A stretch of 64,000 bases of DNA from contig MU008164.1 in the NCBI GenBank assembly GCA_010909165.1, positions 1,178,001 through 1,242,000 of the forward strand, in the 5' to 3' direction. The stretch comes from Anthoceros angustus (lineage: Eukaryota > Streptophyta > Anthocerotopsida > Anthocerotales > Anthocerotaceae). Shown here in pieces: positions 55,130-64,000 of the stretch. Below the pieces are notes generated by a model, which saw nothing but the letters and a program-made list of their open reading frames with translations, searched no databases and was not told where the DNA came from. A program made the translations under genes and the position numbers. Numbering within the stretch: position 1 is the first letter of the stretch; the number at the start of each line of letters is the position of its first letter.

Positions 55130-56380
55130 CACTTTCCTGGCTAGCCGAGGTTCGGTGTGGCCATGGTTCTTCATAAGTAACCAGCCTGTAATGGCTTGAA
55201 TCAGGTCTCAGGTATATATCGTCTTCAGCAAGACACTGTCGGCGTAGCAAACTACTTCTATTACTGTGTCGTTTCATTTGCCCTTTTCTGCTCATTTCCG
55301 TTCAGGCTCGCAAGCATTTGGCAGGAGAAACGTCTCAGCCTGTGTGTGTGGATGAACATGTAGGTGATATCCCATGGACGTTAAGGAGGAAACAACGAGC
55401 GAGTTGTAGAGCTGTAGCTGTAGCTGTAGCTTTTGGGTTTAAGAAGCAAGTCCAGATTTAAGCAGTGATTTCTCTGGTCGAAGGAGTTGTAGATGCTTTG
55501 CACGAGATGTGTGTTCTATCCTCCTCACCAGCCCAAGCTAGGACAAGATGTCCCGGCCTGGGACGTAGCTGGGGAAGATAGTTGGGTACCATTCGGTAGT
55601 GCCAGGGGTACTGGGTGACAGGACTTTACATGCGGAATTGGGACCCGCTAGATGAACAAGGAAGCCAGACGTGCATATCTGTGGACGATCATAAGGATTA
55701 TGCTGAAGTAGTGTGCGATCTACTTGTTGCGTTCATGTCTCAAACATGATCAAGGGTTTGATTGTTTTTCTTCGTTTCCTCGGACCTACTGTAAAACGGG
55801 ACTCCATTGTGGTGAAAATTTTGCATTGAAGTGGTTGAGGCTCATTCATGAGCAGTAGTTCGTTCTTTCCCGGAGACACCCACCACTTTTTTCAGCAGGT
55901 TGTCTGGGGTCTGTGTGGTTCCACAAGGGCTATTGACTTGGATCGTGTGGAAAATGGTTCTTGGCAGCAGTTCCCCTGCTAAAGCATGCACGACATACTG
56001 GAGCTGAGAAGCTTGCCATTGCCCATCATCCACGTATGCATATCGATCAGCAAGGCAAGTTGCACCTGCTGCCCCAGTTTTGAGCTTCTGAGGTAAGTAG
56101 CTCAGAACCGCTCAGCTCCTGCCGTGTCATGAGAGCATAGTACACTTCCTAACAGCCTCCCAGTACATTTGGTTTTGAGAGGACCTTGTGCTTGGAACCT
56201 GCGATGTATACCTGTCGCGCAATGTAAAATGCAGAAGGGAACTGCATTTGTGCAATGAATACCGTATATGAATACCTACGTGTTTCATGCTTCATGCCCA
56301 TTACCATGCGTCTGTTACCGGGAATTTAGACTTAAAGCCAGTCTGTGGCACCGTGCCTGCAGCATGGACCAAGGCCTCCG
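55130..56380. other. Intergenic or intronic region after the caspase-like gene
   Basis: 55306-55460 (after TTCCGTTCAG) gives ARKHLAGETSQPVCVDEHVG and DIPWTLRRKQ to a stop, and may be the last exon of the gene to the left. A (GTAGCT)n stretch lies at 55408-55435. From 55470 to 56380 nothing is recognised. Confidence 0.35.
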
Positions 56381-57880
56381 GAGTGCAGGGAGAGCTGGTT
56401 TACAAAGCCTGTCTTGTTCAGCAGCCGGAATCCTGCTCGGGTGGGTCCTAAGCGAGGGAGCGTGGTGCGTGAAGTAGACAATTTGTGCAAGGATGGAAAG
56501 ATTGATTGGGCGCTGGATGACTTGTTGTTCATGGATCAGCGGGGTGGTGTGCCTCCGGTGGCAGTGTACAGAAGCCTTTTGCAGGCGTGCATGAAGAGGA
56601 AGGAAATCGTGGAGGCGAAGCGGGTTGGTGCTCACTTTGCAATATCTTGGACTGGAGGCAGACAGGGCTTTGGGCGACTTCATTGTGACCACGCTTTGGC
56701 AATGCTGGACAATATAGAGAGGCTCTGGTCTGCTACCAGCAGATGCAGGAAGCAGGTGTCCAGCCCAACAACTACACCTTTGTCAGCTTACTCAAGATGT
56801 GTGGTAGGATGGAGGACCTAGAGATGGGCAAGCGAATTCATGCTGATGCTGTGAAGTAGGACTTTGAGTTTGATGTCTTTGTGCGCAATACTCTGGTTGG
56901 TATGTGCGCAAAACGTGGCAAGATCGTGGACGCAGAGGAGGTTTTTGACAGCTCGTCTAAGTGGGATGTGGTTTCATGGAATGCAATGCTTGTAGCAAAC
57001 GCTCAGCAGGAGCAGGGAGCAGAAAAGGCTTTGCGAATGTTTCATCAAATGCAGAAAGAGGGAGTTAAGGCAGATGCTTGGACCTTGTCAAGTGTTCTGC
57101 AAGCGTGTAGCACTCTCGCAGATGTGGAGAAGAGTGACAAGCACTGTGTGAAATCGAAGTCTCTGGGAACAAGGAAGGAGATTCATGTGGTAGCTGCTTC
57201 ACTATGCTATGGTTCAAACACCTACGTTGGTAGCAGCCTGGTTAGTATGTATGCAAAGTGTGGAAGCGTTGTGGATGCACAGCTGGTGTTTGATGGCTTG
57301 TCCAAGGGTGACGTACTGGCATGGAATGCGATTCTTGCAGCTTATGCCCAGCTTGGACAAGCCATGGTTGCTGATGGAATTAACAACAGTCTGTCCACAG
57401 CGACTAGTTTAATTTATGCTTATGGAAAATGTTGGAGCATGGTAGATGCACAACGTGTGTTTGACCTGCTTCCCCAGCCTGATGTGGTTTCATGGACTGC
57501 CATGATTGCTGGCTATTCCCGGCAAGGTGATTGTCAGAAGAGTATAGAATGTTACGATGCAATGTTTCAATCGTCAGCGTGACCGGGTAGGAATAATTGT
57601 GAGGAGAAAGACTGCACTGCCAGGCCCTGCCATGGAAATGACGAGCCAGAGTTCTGAGGTTCAATATCTACATGGATGCTGGAATGTGGGAACATGCACA
57701 TGAAACAGGAGTGGAAGGAACCTGGGCAGAGCTGGATCGAGCTTGAGCAGGAGGTCCACTCTTTTCTGGTCGGGGACCATAGGCATCAACAACAGGCAGT
57801 CGTATATAAAGTTCTGGAGACGCTCAAGTCAGAGCTGAAGAGGGCAGGGTATATACCTCATCCAGACTGCATACCGTAGT
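56345..57880 (+). pseudogene. PLS-class PPR gene with E-type tail, frame-broken
   Basis: The first part (56480-56820) reads KDGKIDWALDDLLFMDQRGG, PVAVYRSLLQACMKRKEI and, frame-shifted, YNPNNYTFVSLLKMCGRMED. The longest frame (56881-57582) has NTLVGMCAKRGKIVDAEEVF, WDVVSWNAMLVANAQQEQG, VKADAWTLSSVLQACSTL, YVGSSLVSMYAKCGSVVDAQ, SWTAMIAGYSRQGDCQKSIE. The tail at 57710-57879 (KEPGQSWIELEQEVHSFLVG, LKSELKRAGYIPHPDCIP) is the E/E+ region of organelle RNA-editing factors. A deletion removes the repeats between 57582 and 57676, and a DYW deaminase is not found behind the tail. It is the best preserved PPR locus here, but probably dead. Confidence 0.85.
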
Positions 57881-58724
57881 TTGCTACTGACGTGGCCAAG
57901 GCAATATCTTTGCGAGCCTGCACGGAGAGATGTTTCCTCCTACATATTTCACTGAAGCTCCCTAGTTTCTTTGACCCCTCGCGTGTTCATAAGGAACAAA
58001 GACGGCACCAACGTGGCGCCCCGGTAATCTAACTCCCCTGAACGACACGACCCTGCATCCTTGACCTTTCTATACTCTTCTACTACAGAGCATGTTCAGC
58101 TGATTTATTCGTCCGTAACACATGCAGGGCATGCACACGCAACAAACACCACATATGTGGCCTGGTTATGAAGCTTCGTACAGTACTTGCAGGCGCAGTA
58201 TAACATCGACTTGATATGTCGATGCTCGGAGAGACATATATTGTCACCTAGGCAACCAGCACCAACCGATCCATCCAGGTAACGATCTGAGGATAGGGAC
58301 GGTTCGTAGAAATGCGCCTAATGGACACACATTTATAAGAACGTTATGATTAAGCATCCCGAGCTTAGATCGGTACTTAGATGGAGTGCCCAAAGGGAGT
58401 GGATGCCCTTGGTGCAAGTAGCTTAGGTACACCATGGTACAAGTTGTTAAGTACCAAGTCCCATGACGGAAATCCGTCCCTGGACTTAAAGTAAAATTTT
58501 CTTCTTCTTCATTTGGACTCTGAGCAATCCAACAAGGAACATCCTCCATTTGGCCTAAGCCATTTGGATTTTGACCAATCCAACAAGTAGCATCCTATCT
58601 TTCCTTCCTTGTAGACCAGAAAGTTCGAAACCTGTGGACAGTTTTCAAGCAAATCGGGGTAGAAGTTGTCTGGTCCAGATCCATTAGTGTCATTTGGGGA
58701 ATTAGCTGATATGAGAATGGGAAG
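57881..58724. other. Intergenic, contains the right dispersed repeat
   Basis: Apart from the 58315-58505 repeat, no gene or motif is recognised. A short duplication of TTTGGnCTnnGnnCAATCCAACAAG lies at 58512-58585. Confidence 0.5.
58315..58505 (+). repeat. 200-bp dispersed repeat, right copy
   Basis: The direct-repeat partner of 52470-52672. Both start near CACATTTATA(A)GAACGT and end in a CTTCTTCTT tract. They bracket the AspRS, caspase-like and PPR pseudogenes. No target duplication or internal LTR signals were found. Confidence 0.9.
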
Positions 58725-59096
58725 GTGGAAGGGTTCAGGTGTGAAGGTTCCAGCAGCTGCCAGGTTTCTGATACCCCTCAGGATGATGAACTTACGAGAA
58801 ACTTGGGCAACGAGGAAGATACGGTGTCTCATAATTTCTTAAGTATTTTTGTATCATCTTTTCTCATGCGGAGCATATCTTTTAGTCCTTATAACACCTT
58901 TCAGGAATTATATTATAATTTTGGACAAATGAGTGCAAGGATACTAGTATATTTAGGGCTTGAAGATGGTCAATTGGGTGATGAAGCAAAAGCCCCAAGC
59001 TTAAATTATATACACCATCTAAAAGCTCAAGGGTTTCAAACAATAACTCTACATAATGAGTGTAAGACTTATAGGGAAAAGAAGACTTTATTATAA
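58725..59096 (+). CDS. Unrecognised open frame
   Basis: 124 codons, first half polar (SCQVSDTPQDDELTRNLG), second half AQGFQTITLHNECKTYREKK. The position before another unknown frame at 59571 suggests an AT-rich mobile or decayed gene. No family is known to me. Confidence 0.25.
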   Translation: MEGFRCEGSSSCQVSDTPQDDELTRNLGNEEDTVSHNFLSIFVSSFLMRSISFSPYNTFQELYYNFGQMSARILVYLGLEDGQLGDEAKAPSLNYIHHLKAQGFQTITLHNECKTYREKKTLL

Positions 59097-59099
59097 AAA

Positions 59100-59215
59100 A
59101 GAGATGGGAAAAACCCATCCACCCCAAAAACAAAGGGCATGCCAAAAACAAAGGGCACCATGCCAAAGGGCACCGTGCCAAAAGCAAAGGGCATCATGCC
59201 GAAGGGACTAGCCGC
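59100..59215. repeat. Short tandem repeat of AAAACAAAGGGCATGCC
   Basis: Five units of 17-24 bp around ATGCCAAAAACAAAGGGCA. Confidence 0.85.
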
Positions 59216-59394
59216 CACGATCATTCATTTCAAAACTACCAACCGCCCGAAGAACTTCGTGATCAGGAACGTGAAAAGCCCTACTTACCACCACTGTCGA
59301 AGAAGGTGCATCTCCCGCGCTCGCTGTCGTTTCAGTACACTGCTTTGGCCAATGCCATCTGCAGAGCGATGGAAACCCTCTACCGGAAGAAAGC

Positions 59395-59570
59395 AACAAT
59401 ACAAGAAAGTGTGAGACTTATAGTAATGTTAGGGATGTCAAAAAGGAATGCAATGGATGGGATAAACATGACCAAGTTGAACTACAAGAAAGTGTGAGAC
59501 TTATAGTAATGTAAGGGATGTCAAAAAAGAATGCAATGGATGGGATAAACATGACCAAGTTGAACTTTTT
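59395..59570. repeat. Tandem duplication of about 84 bp
   Basis: The segment ACAAGAAAGTGTGAGACTTA ... GACCAAGTTGAAC is present at 59399 and 59483, almost identical. Confidence 0.93.
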
Positions 59571-60203
59571 ATGATCACAAAAGATCCTTCCTCCCAATCA
59601 GCCTATCAAAAGGAAAGAGTGTTGATGAGGAGGAAATGGAAGCTCACATTTCAAATTTCAAAGGATGCACCTCAAGTTATTATTGTGAAGGCAAAAAAAG
59701 TGTCAATAAATATACCTTCAATATCAGCACCACCTTCGAACAGTGGAGTAGGAGATCATGTTTTAGACTTGCTTACATTGTTTGGGCCTCGGCTTAAGAA
59801 AGCTCGCACTTGGTCCCAAGATATCTATAGAAATAGGGAATGTTTGGCTCCTGATGTTATGGCATCATGGGTCTCAAATGTGGATCAATATTTTGAAGTG
59901 CTTAGCCGGGATGACAAATATAAAGTCCTTCTACATGCGACAACCCATCTTTTTAGAAGTTTTATGGCAATGAGGTTATTGTGCGAGAGGCAGCCTTTTT
60001 TGCCATGGTTGCCTTTCCTAGGGCAGGGAAAGACTACAATCGGTGAGATGGTGGGATTTCTACCTCAGAATAGGTTGGAACTCTCCCTTGTGGATAAAAA
60101 TATAATTTTAAAAGAATATATAACAAATAAATGGATAGACGAATTCGTACTTATAATAGAGAACTCCAAAGAGTATGACCTATGCTTATATCATGGTCTA
60201 TAG
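59571..60203 (+). CDS. Unrecognised 210-residue protein
   Basis: The frame is clean, with varied composition and AT-rich codons: RVLMRRKWKLTFQISKDAP, DHVLDLLTLFGPRLKKARTW, PDVMASWVSNVDQYFEVLSR, ATTHLFRSFMAMRLLCERQP. The second half looks helical. It starts right after the 84-bp duplication and ends before the CPBP gene on the other strand. It may be a fragment of a transposon gene or a lineage-specific gene. No family is recognised, and expression is unknown. 60204-60611 contains nothing supported. Confidence 0.35.
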   Translation: MITKDPSSQSAYQKERVLMRRKWKLTFQISKDAPQVIIVKAKKVSINIPSISAPPSNSGVGDHVLDLLTLFGPRLKKARTWSQDIYRNRECLAPDVMASWVSNVDQYFEVLSRDDKYKVLLHATTHLFRSFMAMRLLCERQPFLPWLPFLGQGKTTIGEMVGFLPQNRLELSLVDKNIILKEYITNKWIDEFVLIIENSKEYDLCLYHGL

Positions 60204-60611
60204 GTCCGACCTGATGGTCAGTGGTTGACTCAAGAAGATGGGATGAAGGTGGATCAAATCCTTCTACCTATTAAGCTTTCCTACAAGGAGCAATTTTTAA
60301 ACCTAGGGAACATACATATTCAGAGTTTTTGGACTACTTGAAATGTAATTAGCGACTTTTGACAGTCCTCAAAGATATAGAGAAAAGGATTGTTATAGGT
60401 TGAATGATCGATGAAGCTAATTCAGCACAAGGAGCATTTCCAGGCACCATGGAGGATCACGAGTGCCTAGTTGAGGGACTGTTGCACCCTTCATCGGCTC
60501 GCGCTTGTAGCCGGAAAGGCTTTCTTAGCTCCACGAATCATATGAGAGAGGTGAAAGTGGCCAACACGTTGATTGATACCGAAATTTGGTGCTCACCTAA
60601 CGGACGGCAAT

Positions 60612-61767
60612 TCAACGAAGAAGCCCAACAAGCACTAGCATGTTGTAGAGGAAATGGATGGCAAAGGATGCTGCTAAATTCTCTGTCCATAGGTATGCTG
60701 CGCCTAGCACCGAACCTACGATGAACAGGGCTGGAAAGCCCGACAGGTTGAAATGGGCCAAGGCAAAAATCAAGGAACTGCAAGCAACGGCAGTGGACCA
60801 CGGCATGTGGCTTGCCAAGCAGGAGAGCAGATAGCCCCGGAAAACGAATTCCTCCATGTAGGGCACAATTCCGAGGCACACAGCGTACGTCATGCCAGCA
60901 GTGAGTGCATCTCCACTGATCAGCTCCCCGAGTCCATGCAGCTCCTCTCGCATCTGCAATCAAGCCACCATTCTTTTCAGAAACCTCGGCTCTCCAGATC
61001 CCACATGGCTTTGCTTCCCGGGCTCCAGCGGGCTGACCTCGGCGGAAGGCAGCTGTTGCAGGAAGGTGGCGGAGGAGCCCACGGCCAGGAGCAGGACGCC
61101 GGTTCCCGCAAGCGCGGCGAGAGCCCAGTTCCTGCTTCCCCCGCCAGCGCCGAGGCTGAAGCGGAAGGGGTCGCGTGAGAGGCGGCAGTCCTTGAGGCTG
61201 TCGCGCACCAACCACACTGCGCCCGCCATCTCCGTCACCTGCAGCAGCAGCAGGGAAACCGCCTGCGCATTCCGAGGCAGCGGGTTGTGTGAGTTCAATT
61301 CAAAGCAAGACAGCCGGATTGCAGAGCCTGCCAAATGGAATCTGTGGATACCGTGGTGCGAGGATCCAGCGTCTCCCGTTGCAGCAGGTGCGCCACCACC
61401 GACAAGCCCTGAATGCTGAGAGGGAAATGCAGGACGCCGAAATAGGTCACCATGGTGGCTCCGACCAGCCCCTTCACACATCACCACCTGCTTAGCCGCG
61501 GCCATGGCGGGTTCCGGATGCGGATGCAAGCTACATCGCATTTGCAGGGACGGAGCTCACTAGGGCAGGAGGAGTGTTGTTCTCATCCCGGCCGGATGCC
61601 GGCGGTGGAGCTTCCTTGCTCCGGGACACGCACAGCTGCATCTTTTCGAGACATCGGGCTGTGCCACGGGAAGATCGGCTGCGGCTGCGGCTGCCCGCAG
61701 ACACCAGGCTCCAGCAGCCAGGGAAAGGCAGCACAGGCCACCTGCTCGCCACAGACGCCATAGCCAC
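60612..61767 (-). CDS. CPBP/CAAX-type intramembrane glutamic protease, plastid-targeted, four exons
   Basis: Membrane protease-like protein of the CPBP (ABI/Rce1-like) family. Exons inferred from phase and splice signals: 61767-61561, 61471-61352, 61262-61038, 60953-60612, together 297 residues. Residues 1-60 (MAMASVASRWPVLPFPGC..., Arg/Ser-rich) resemble a chloroplast transit peptide. GLVGATMVTYFGVLHF and EMAGAVWLVRD are membrane or loop segments. The last exon carries the three family motifs: EEFVFR (Glu218, Glu219, Arg223), FALAH (Phe247, His251) and HFLYN (His284, Asn288). Intron 3 (84 nt) must be removed, otherwise an in-frame TGA at 60960 would stop it. The acceptor of intron 1 (GAAG) is atypical. 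The gene seems intact. Plant members act in thylakoid or envelope membranes, but the substrate here is unknown. Confidence 0.85.
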
Positions 61768-62075
61768 GACACTAGAAGCTTCCAGACGCCATAGCCATAA
61801 CAGAAGAAACTTTCAAGGAAGAAAAACATGAACGATATGGACATTCATTCCGTCCGCTGAACTTAGTGTTTCAGCCAAGGGCCGGATTGCCATACTGGTG
61901 TACATCCGACCAAGTGCCAGAGAAGCCTCCGCACTGTACGCAGTGCTTATTCAGTCTCATTCCAACCGCTGTTTCGGAGTCTCGTAGTATATAAACTAGT
62001 GCTGAGTCTGATGGTCTTTTCAGCGAGGAAACGAATGATCCTAATACGAAGTATAGCAAAGGAAAATTGATGCTG
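61768..62075. other. Spacer between the CPBP and DAK genes
   Basis: About 310 bp between the DAK stop and the CPBP start, both on the minus strand. It must hold the DAK 3' UTR and the CPBP promoter. No motif stands out. Confidence 0.5.
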
Positions 62076-64000
62076 TCACAGATGCTTCGCCACCGCTTCT
62101 GCTGCAGCTCGGATCCAAGCGGCAGCAGCAACAGCTCCAGGGTCGGGGACGGTGGAGAGGACTTCAGGAGGGACGTAGCTCGAGCGCCCGGCCTGCGCCA
62201 TAGAAAGAGTATGTTAAATTCTCGAGGTGAAGAGAGGATGCCTCATTCTGGCGTTTCAAAGGGGGATATAGCTGCTTCACCTGGGCTTGCATGGTCTTGG
62301 TTGATTCGGCTCCAGCCTCGGCCGCACCCGCTGCTGCTAGAGCCGCTTTCACCGGGTCCTCACCTCGAGCCAATGCCTGTCATGGCAAGCACCATGCACA
62401 AGCTTCAGATGATGTTCAACGATTGCTGCAGCTTGACAAATCCTTGACAGGTTAACCAACCTCCTTCAGCTCGGCGGATGCGGGAATGAAAGCATCAAGC
62501 AGAGTTCGTTGGCCCGCGGTAGCCCCACCGTAAGTGATGACAGCTTTCACGGCCGTCTCAAACGCGGATGACCCTGCAGACACGAATACTTGTCAGGAGG
62601 GTTGCCTGACCTCAGGAAGCGTTTCTGCTTCCAACCCATGGACATTCATGAAACACGCTGTTCATACTCCAGGCAGGAAACGAGACTCGTTTCTTCGACG
62701 TGATGGGGGGACTTACATCTCTTAGCTGGAGGAGTGGACGCCGCAGCCTCCTTCAACCGCACGTATGCGGCCCGAAAGAAGATATCGTATCTGCGGCGAT
62801 GTATGAAGAAGCAGCAGTTCAAGACATGAGCAACACATTCAGGGACAAGGACGCGATGCACTTCACAGCCAAAAAGTGAAATGGGTTGGTCGGCAACTCA
62901 CAGCACTCCGCTTGTGCCACCGGCTACGCGTCTCACCGAAGCACCAATCTCATTGACGGTAGCGGCGTCATCGTTCAAAGGGTACCTGCAAAAGCAAACC
63001 TTTCACTTCGGTAACAGCCTCCTTCCTTTTGCTAAGGATGCAGTTTTGCTTGTAAAATCAGGATTCAGGTTTGGATCTCCTTTTGCCAAGGATGCAGTAC
63101 TTAGAGGCGGACTTAAACTCCTTACCGCTTTTTCATATCGTCGAGAATTGCCGTGGAAGCCTTCGCCATCTACGGTGTTAAAGCAGAATGAAGATAGGAT
63201 GTTGAGTATGAGGAATTCAACTCCAGGGAAGTCTTGTGAAATCAAAAGTTGGGAAAAAGTTCTTACTGTAATCCCACAATCTCCGTCACCAACTTTGCTA
63301 TCGTAATCGTTCAGAACCTTTGTGAGCTTAATGAGCGCCTCTGCAGCTGCACGGATGGCTTGTTCTAACAGGTAACCGTGTCTGCTGAGCTCCTGAGGTC
63401 TTTGTGGCACCTGTCCATACCATCATGGCGTGTGACTTTCAGGTACATTCGCGGAGACGAAAACAGACAGGTCTGCACAGTGGTGGCACGGTCCAGAGAT
63501 TACTCAAGAAAGTAGCATGATGACATACCACAACTGACTTGGAGGGGTCAGGGGCAAGCGGCACGGGCAATGTTGTTGGGGGTCGCGGCCCTGAAAGGAA
63601 AACACACAGCTATGACAGACAAGCCAAAGCTCAAGCGGGAACGGCAAGCCTATTCTTCAGTCTAGCTCATGACATGCCCAGGTGATGGTCTTGTCATTTC
63701 CAAGCGCATCCAACTTTCATGAGGGACCTCTGCGGATTTACATCAAAGAGGTTGACGTTCAACATACCATCAACGCCCACGGGCCAAGCAGGAGCCTTGG
63801 TAGGAGCATCGAGCCTCTGCAGAATGCAATCGTCCACCTTCAAAACTGAGAGGGAAAGTCCTGCTCGAGGTCGGGCCACAACACACAACAGTCAGTGGGA
63901 GCTTGAGCTACCGTTTCGCATGGACTGCAGCTAGCGAGCACCATAAAACTTGTAGACAGTGTCGGGGTCTGTAAATCCTTGCCTGCCATATCAAGAGACG
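62076..64000 (-). CDS. DAK: Dihydroxyacetone kinase / FAD-AMP lyase (DAK), C-terminal half, cut by window edge
   Basis: ATP-dependent phosphorylation of dihydroxyacetone (glycerone). Ten exons follow in correct phase: 64000-63983, 63860-63768, 63590-63529, 63410-63267, 63169-63126, 62985-62902, 62790-62717, 62573-62461, 62376-62281, 62192-62076 (stop TGA). The first codes SLDMAG|LSLSVLKVDDCIL, then LDAPTKAPAWPVG, the end of the DhaK domain. The DhaL (ATP-binding) domain starts around LLEQAIRAAAEALI and has the Mg-ATP loop DSKVGDGDCG, then NDDAATVNEIGASVRRVAGG, GGTSGVLYDIFFRAAY, YGGATAGQRTLLDAFIPA, GAESTKTMQAQ and AGRSSYVPPEVLSTVPDPGA. The reading frame is flawless, so the gene is probably functional. 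The first visible intron has a GC donor (CAG|GCAAGG). The N-terminal half lies to the right of the window. Confidence 0.95.

Noticed and set aside
52470-58505. The two 200-bp direct repeats as LTRs of a retrotransposon
   Set aside because: No TG...CA ends, primer site or gag-pol between them. The interior is host-type genes with introns.
60960-60962. In-frame TGA suggesting the CPBP gene is a pseudogene
   Set aside because: A phase-0 intron (GTCAGC at 61037 to GCAG at 60954, 84 nt) removes it, and all other exons join cleanly.

Overview
This window looks like the nuclear genome of a land plant, most likely a seed-free one such as a fern (inference). The grounds are intron-rich plant-type metabolic genes with plastid-like N-termini, many decayed PLS-class pentatricopeptide (PPR) genes with E/DYW-type tails, and a dense layer of nested transposons. 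Only a few loci look functional. They are an amidophosphoribosyltransferase running off the left edge (minus), an intronless GDSL esterase/lipase (2.2-3.3 kb), a membrane RING-type protein (16.4-17.1 kb), a four-exon CPBP/CAAX-type membrane protease (60.6-61.8 kb, minus) and the 3' half of a dihydroxyacetone kinase gene with ten visible exons, all in phase (62.1-64.0 kb, minus).

Layout. 0-6 kb: two genes and a decayed PPR gene. 6.0-12.85 kb: a Ty1/Copia retrotransposon on the minus strand, with a TIR-bounded 1.7 kb hAT-like element inserted in its pol gene. 12.9-17.5 kb: a truncated pantothenate synthetase, minisatellites, the RING gene and a hAT transposase relic. 17.6-21.6 kb: a decayed DUF7869-type mobile-element gene.

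21,581-48,124 appears to be one giant (26.5 kb) CACTA/EnSpm transposon. It starts with CACTACAAG, ends with CTTGTAGTG, and is flanked by a 3-bp AAG target duplication. Both ends carry subterminal arrays built on a TTTACAAC motif. Inside are a degenerate TNP2 (Transposase_21) gene, a likely Transposase_24/TNPA-type relic, a SET-domain-like relic, PPR gene fragments amplified in tandem, Copia fragments and many minisatellites. The element sits inside the DUF7869-type element, whose right half probably continues after 48,125.

50.7-60.6 kb: a cytosolic aspartyl-tRNA synthetase pseudogene runs directly, in the same orientation, into a degenerate gene that reads as an animal-type caspase (C14A-like, ACRG active site with p20 and p10 features). 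A PPR pseudogene follows. This block is bracketed by a 200-bp direct repeat. The caspase-like gene and the giant CACTA with its gene cargo are the most unusual contents of the window.
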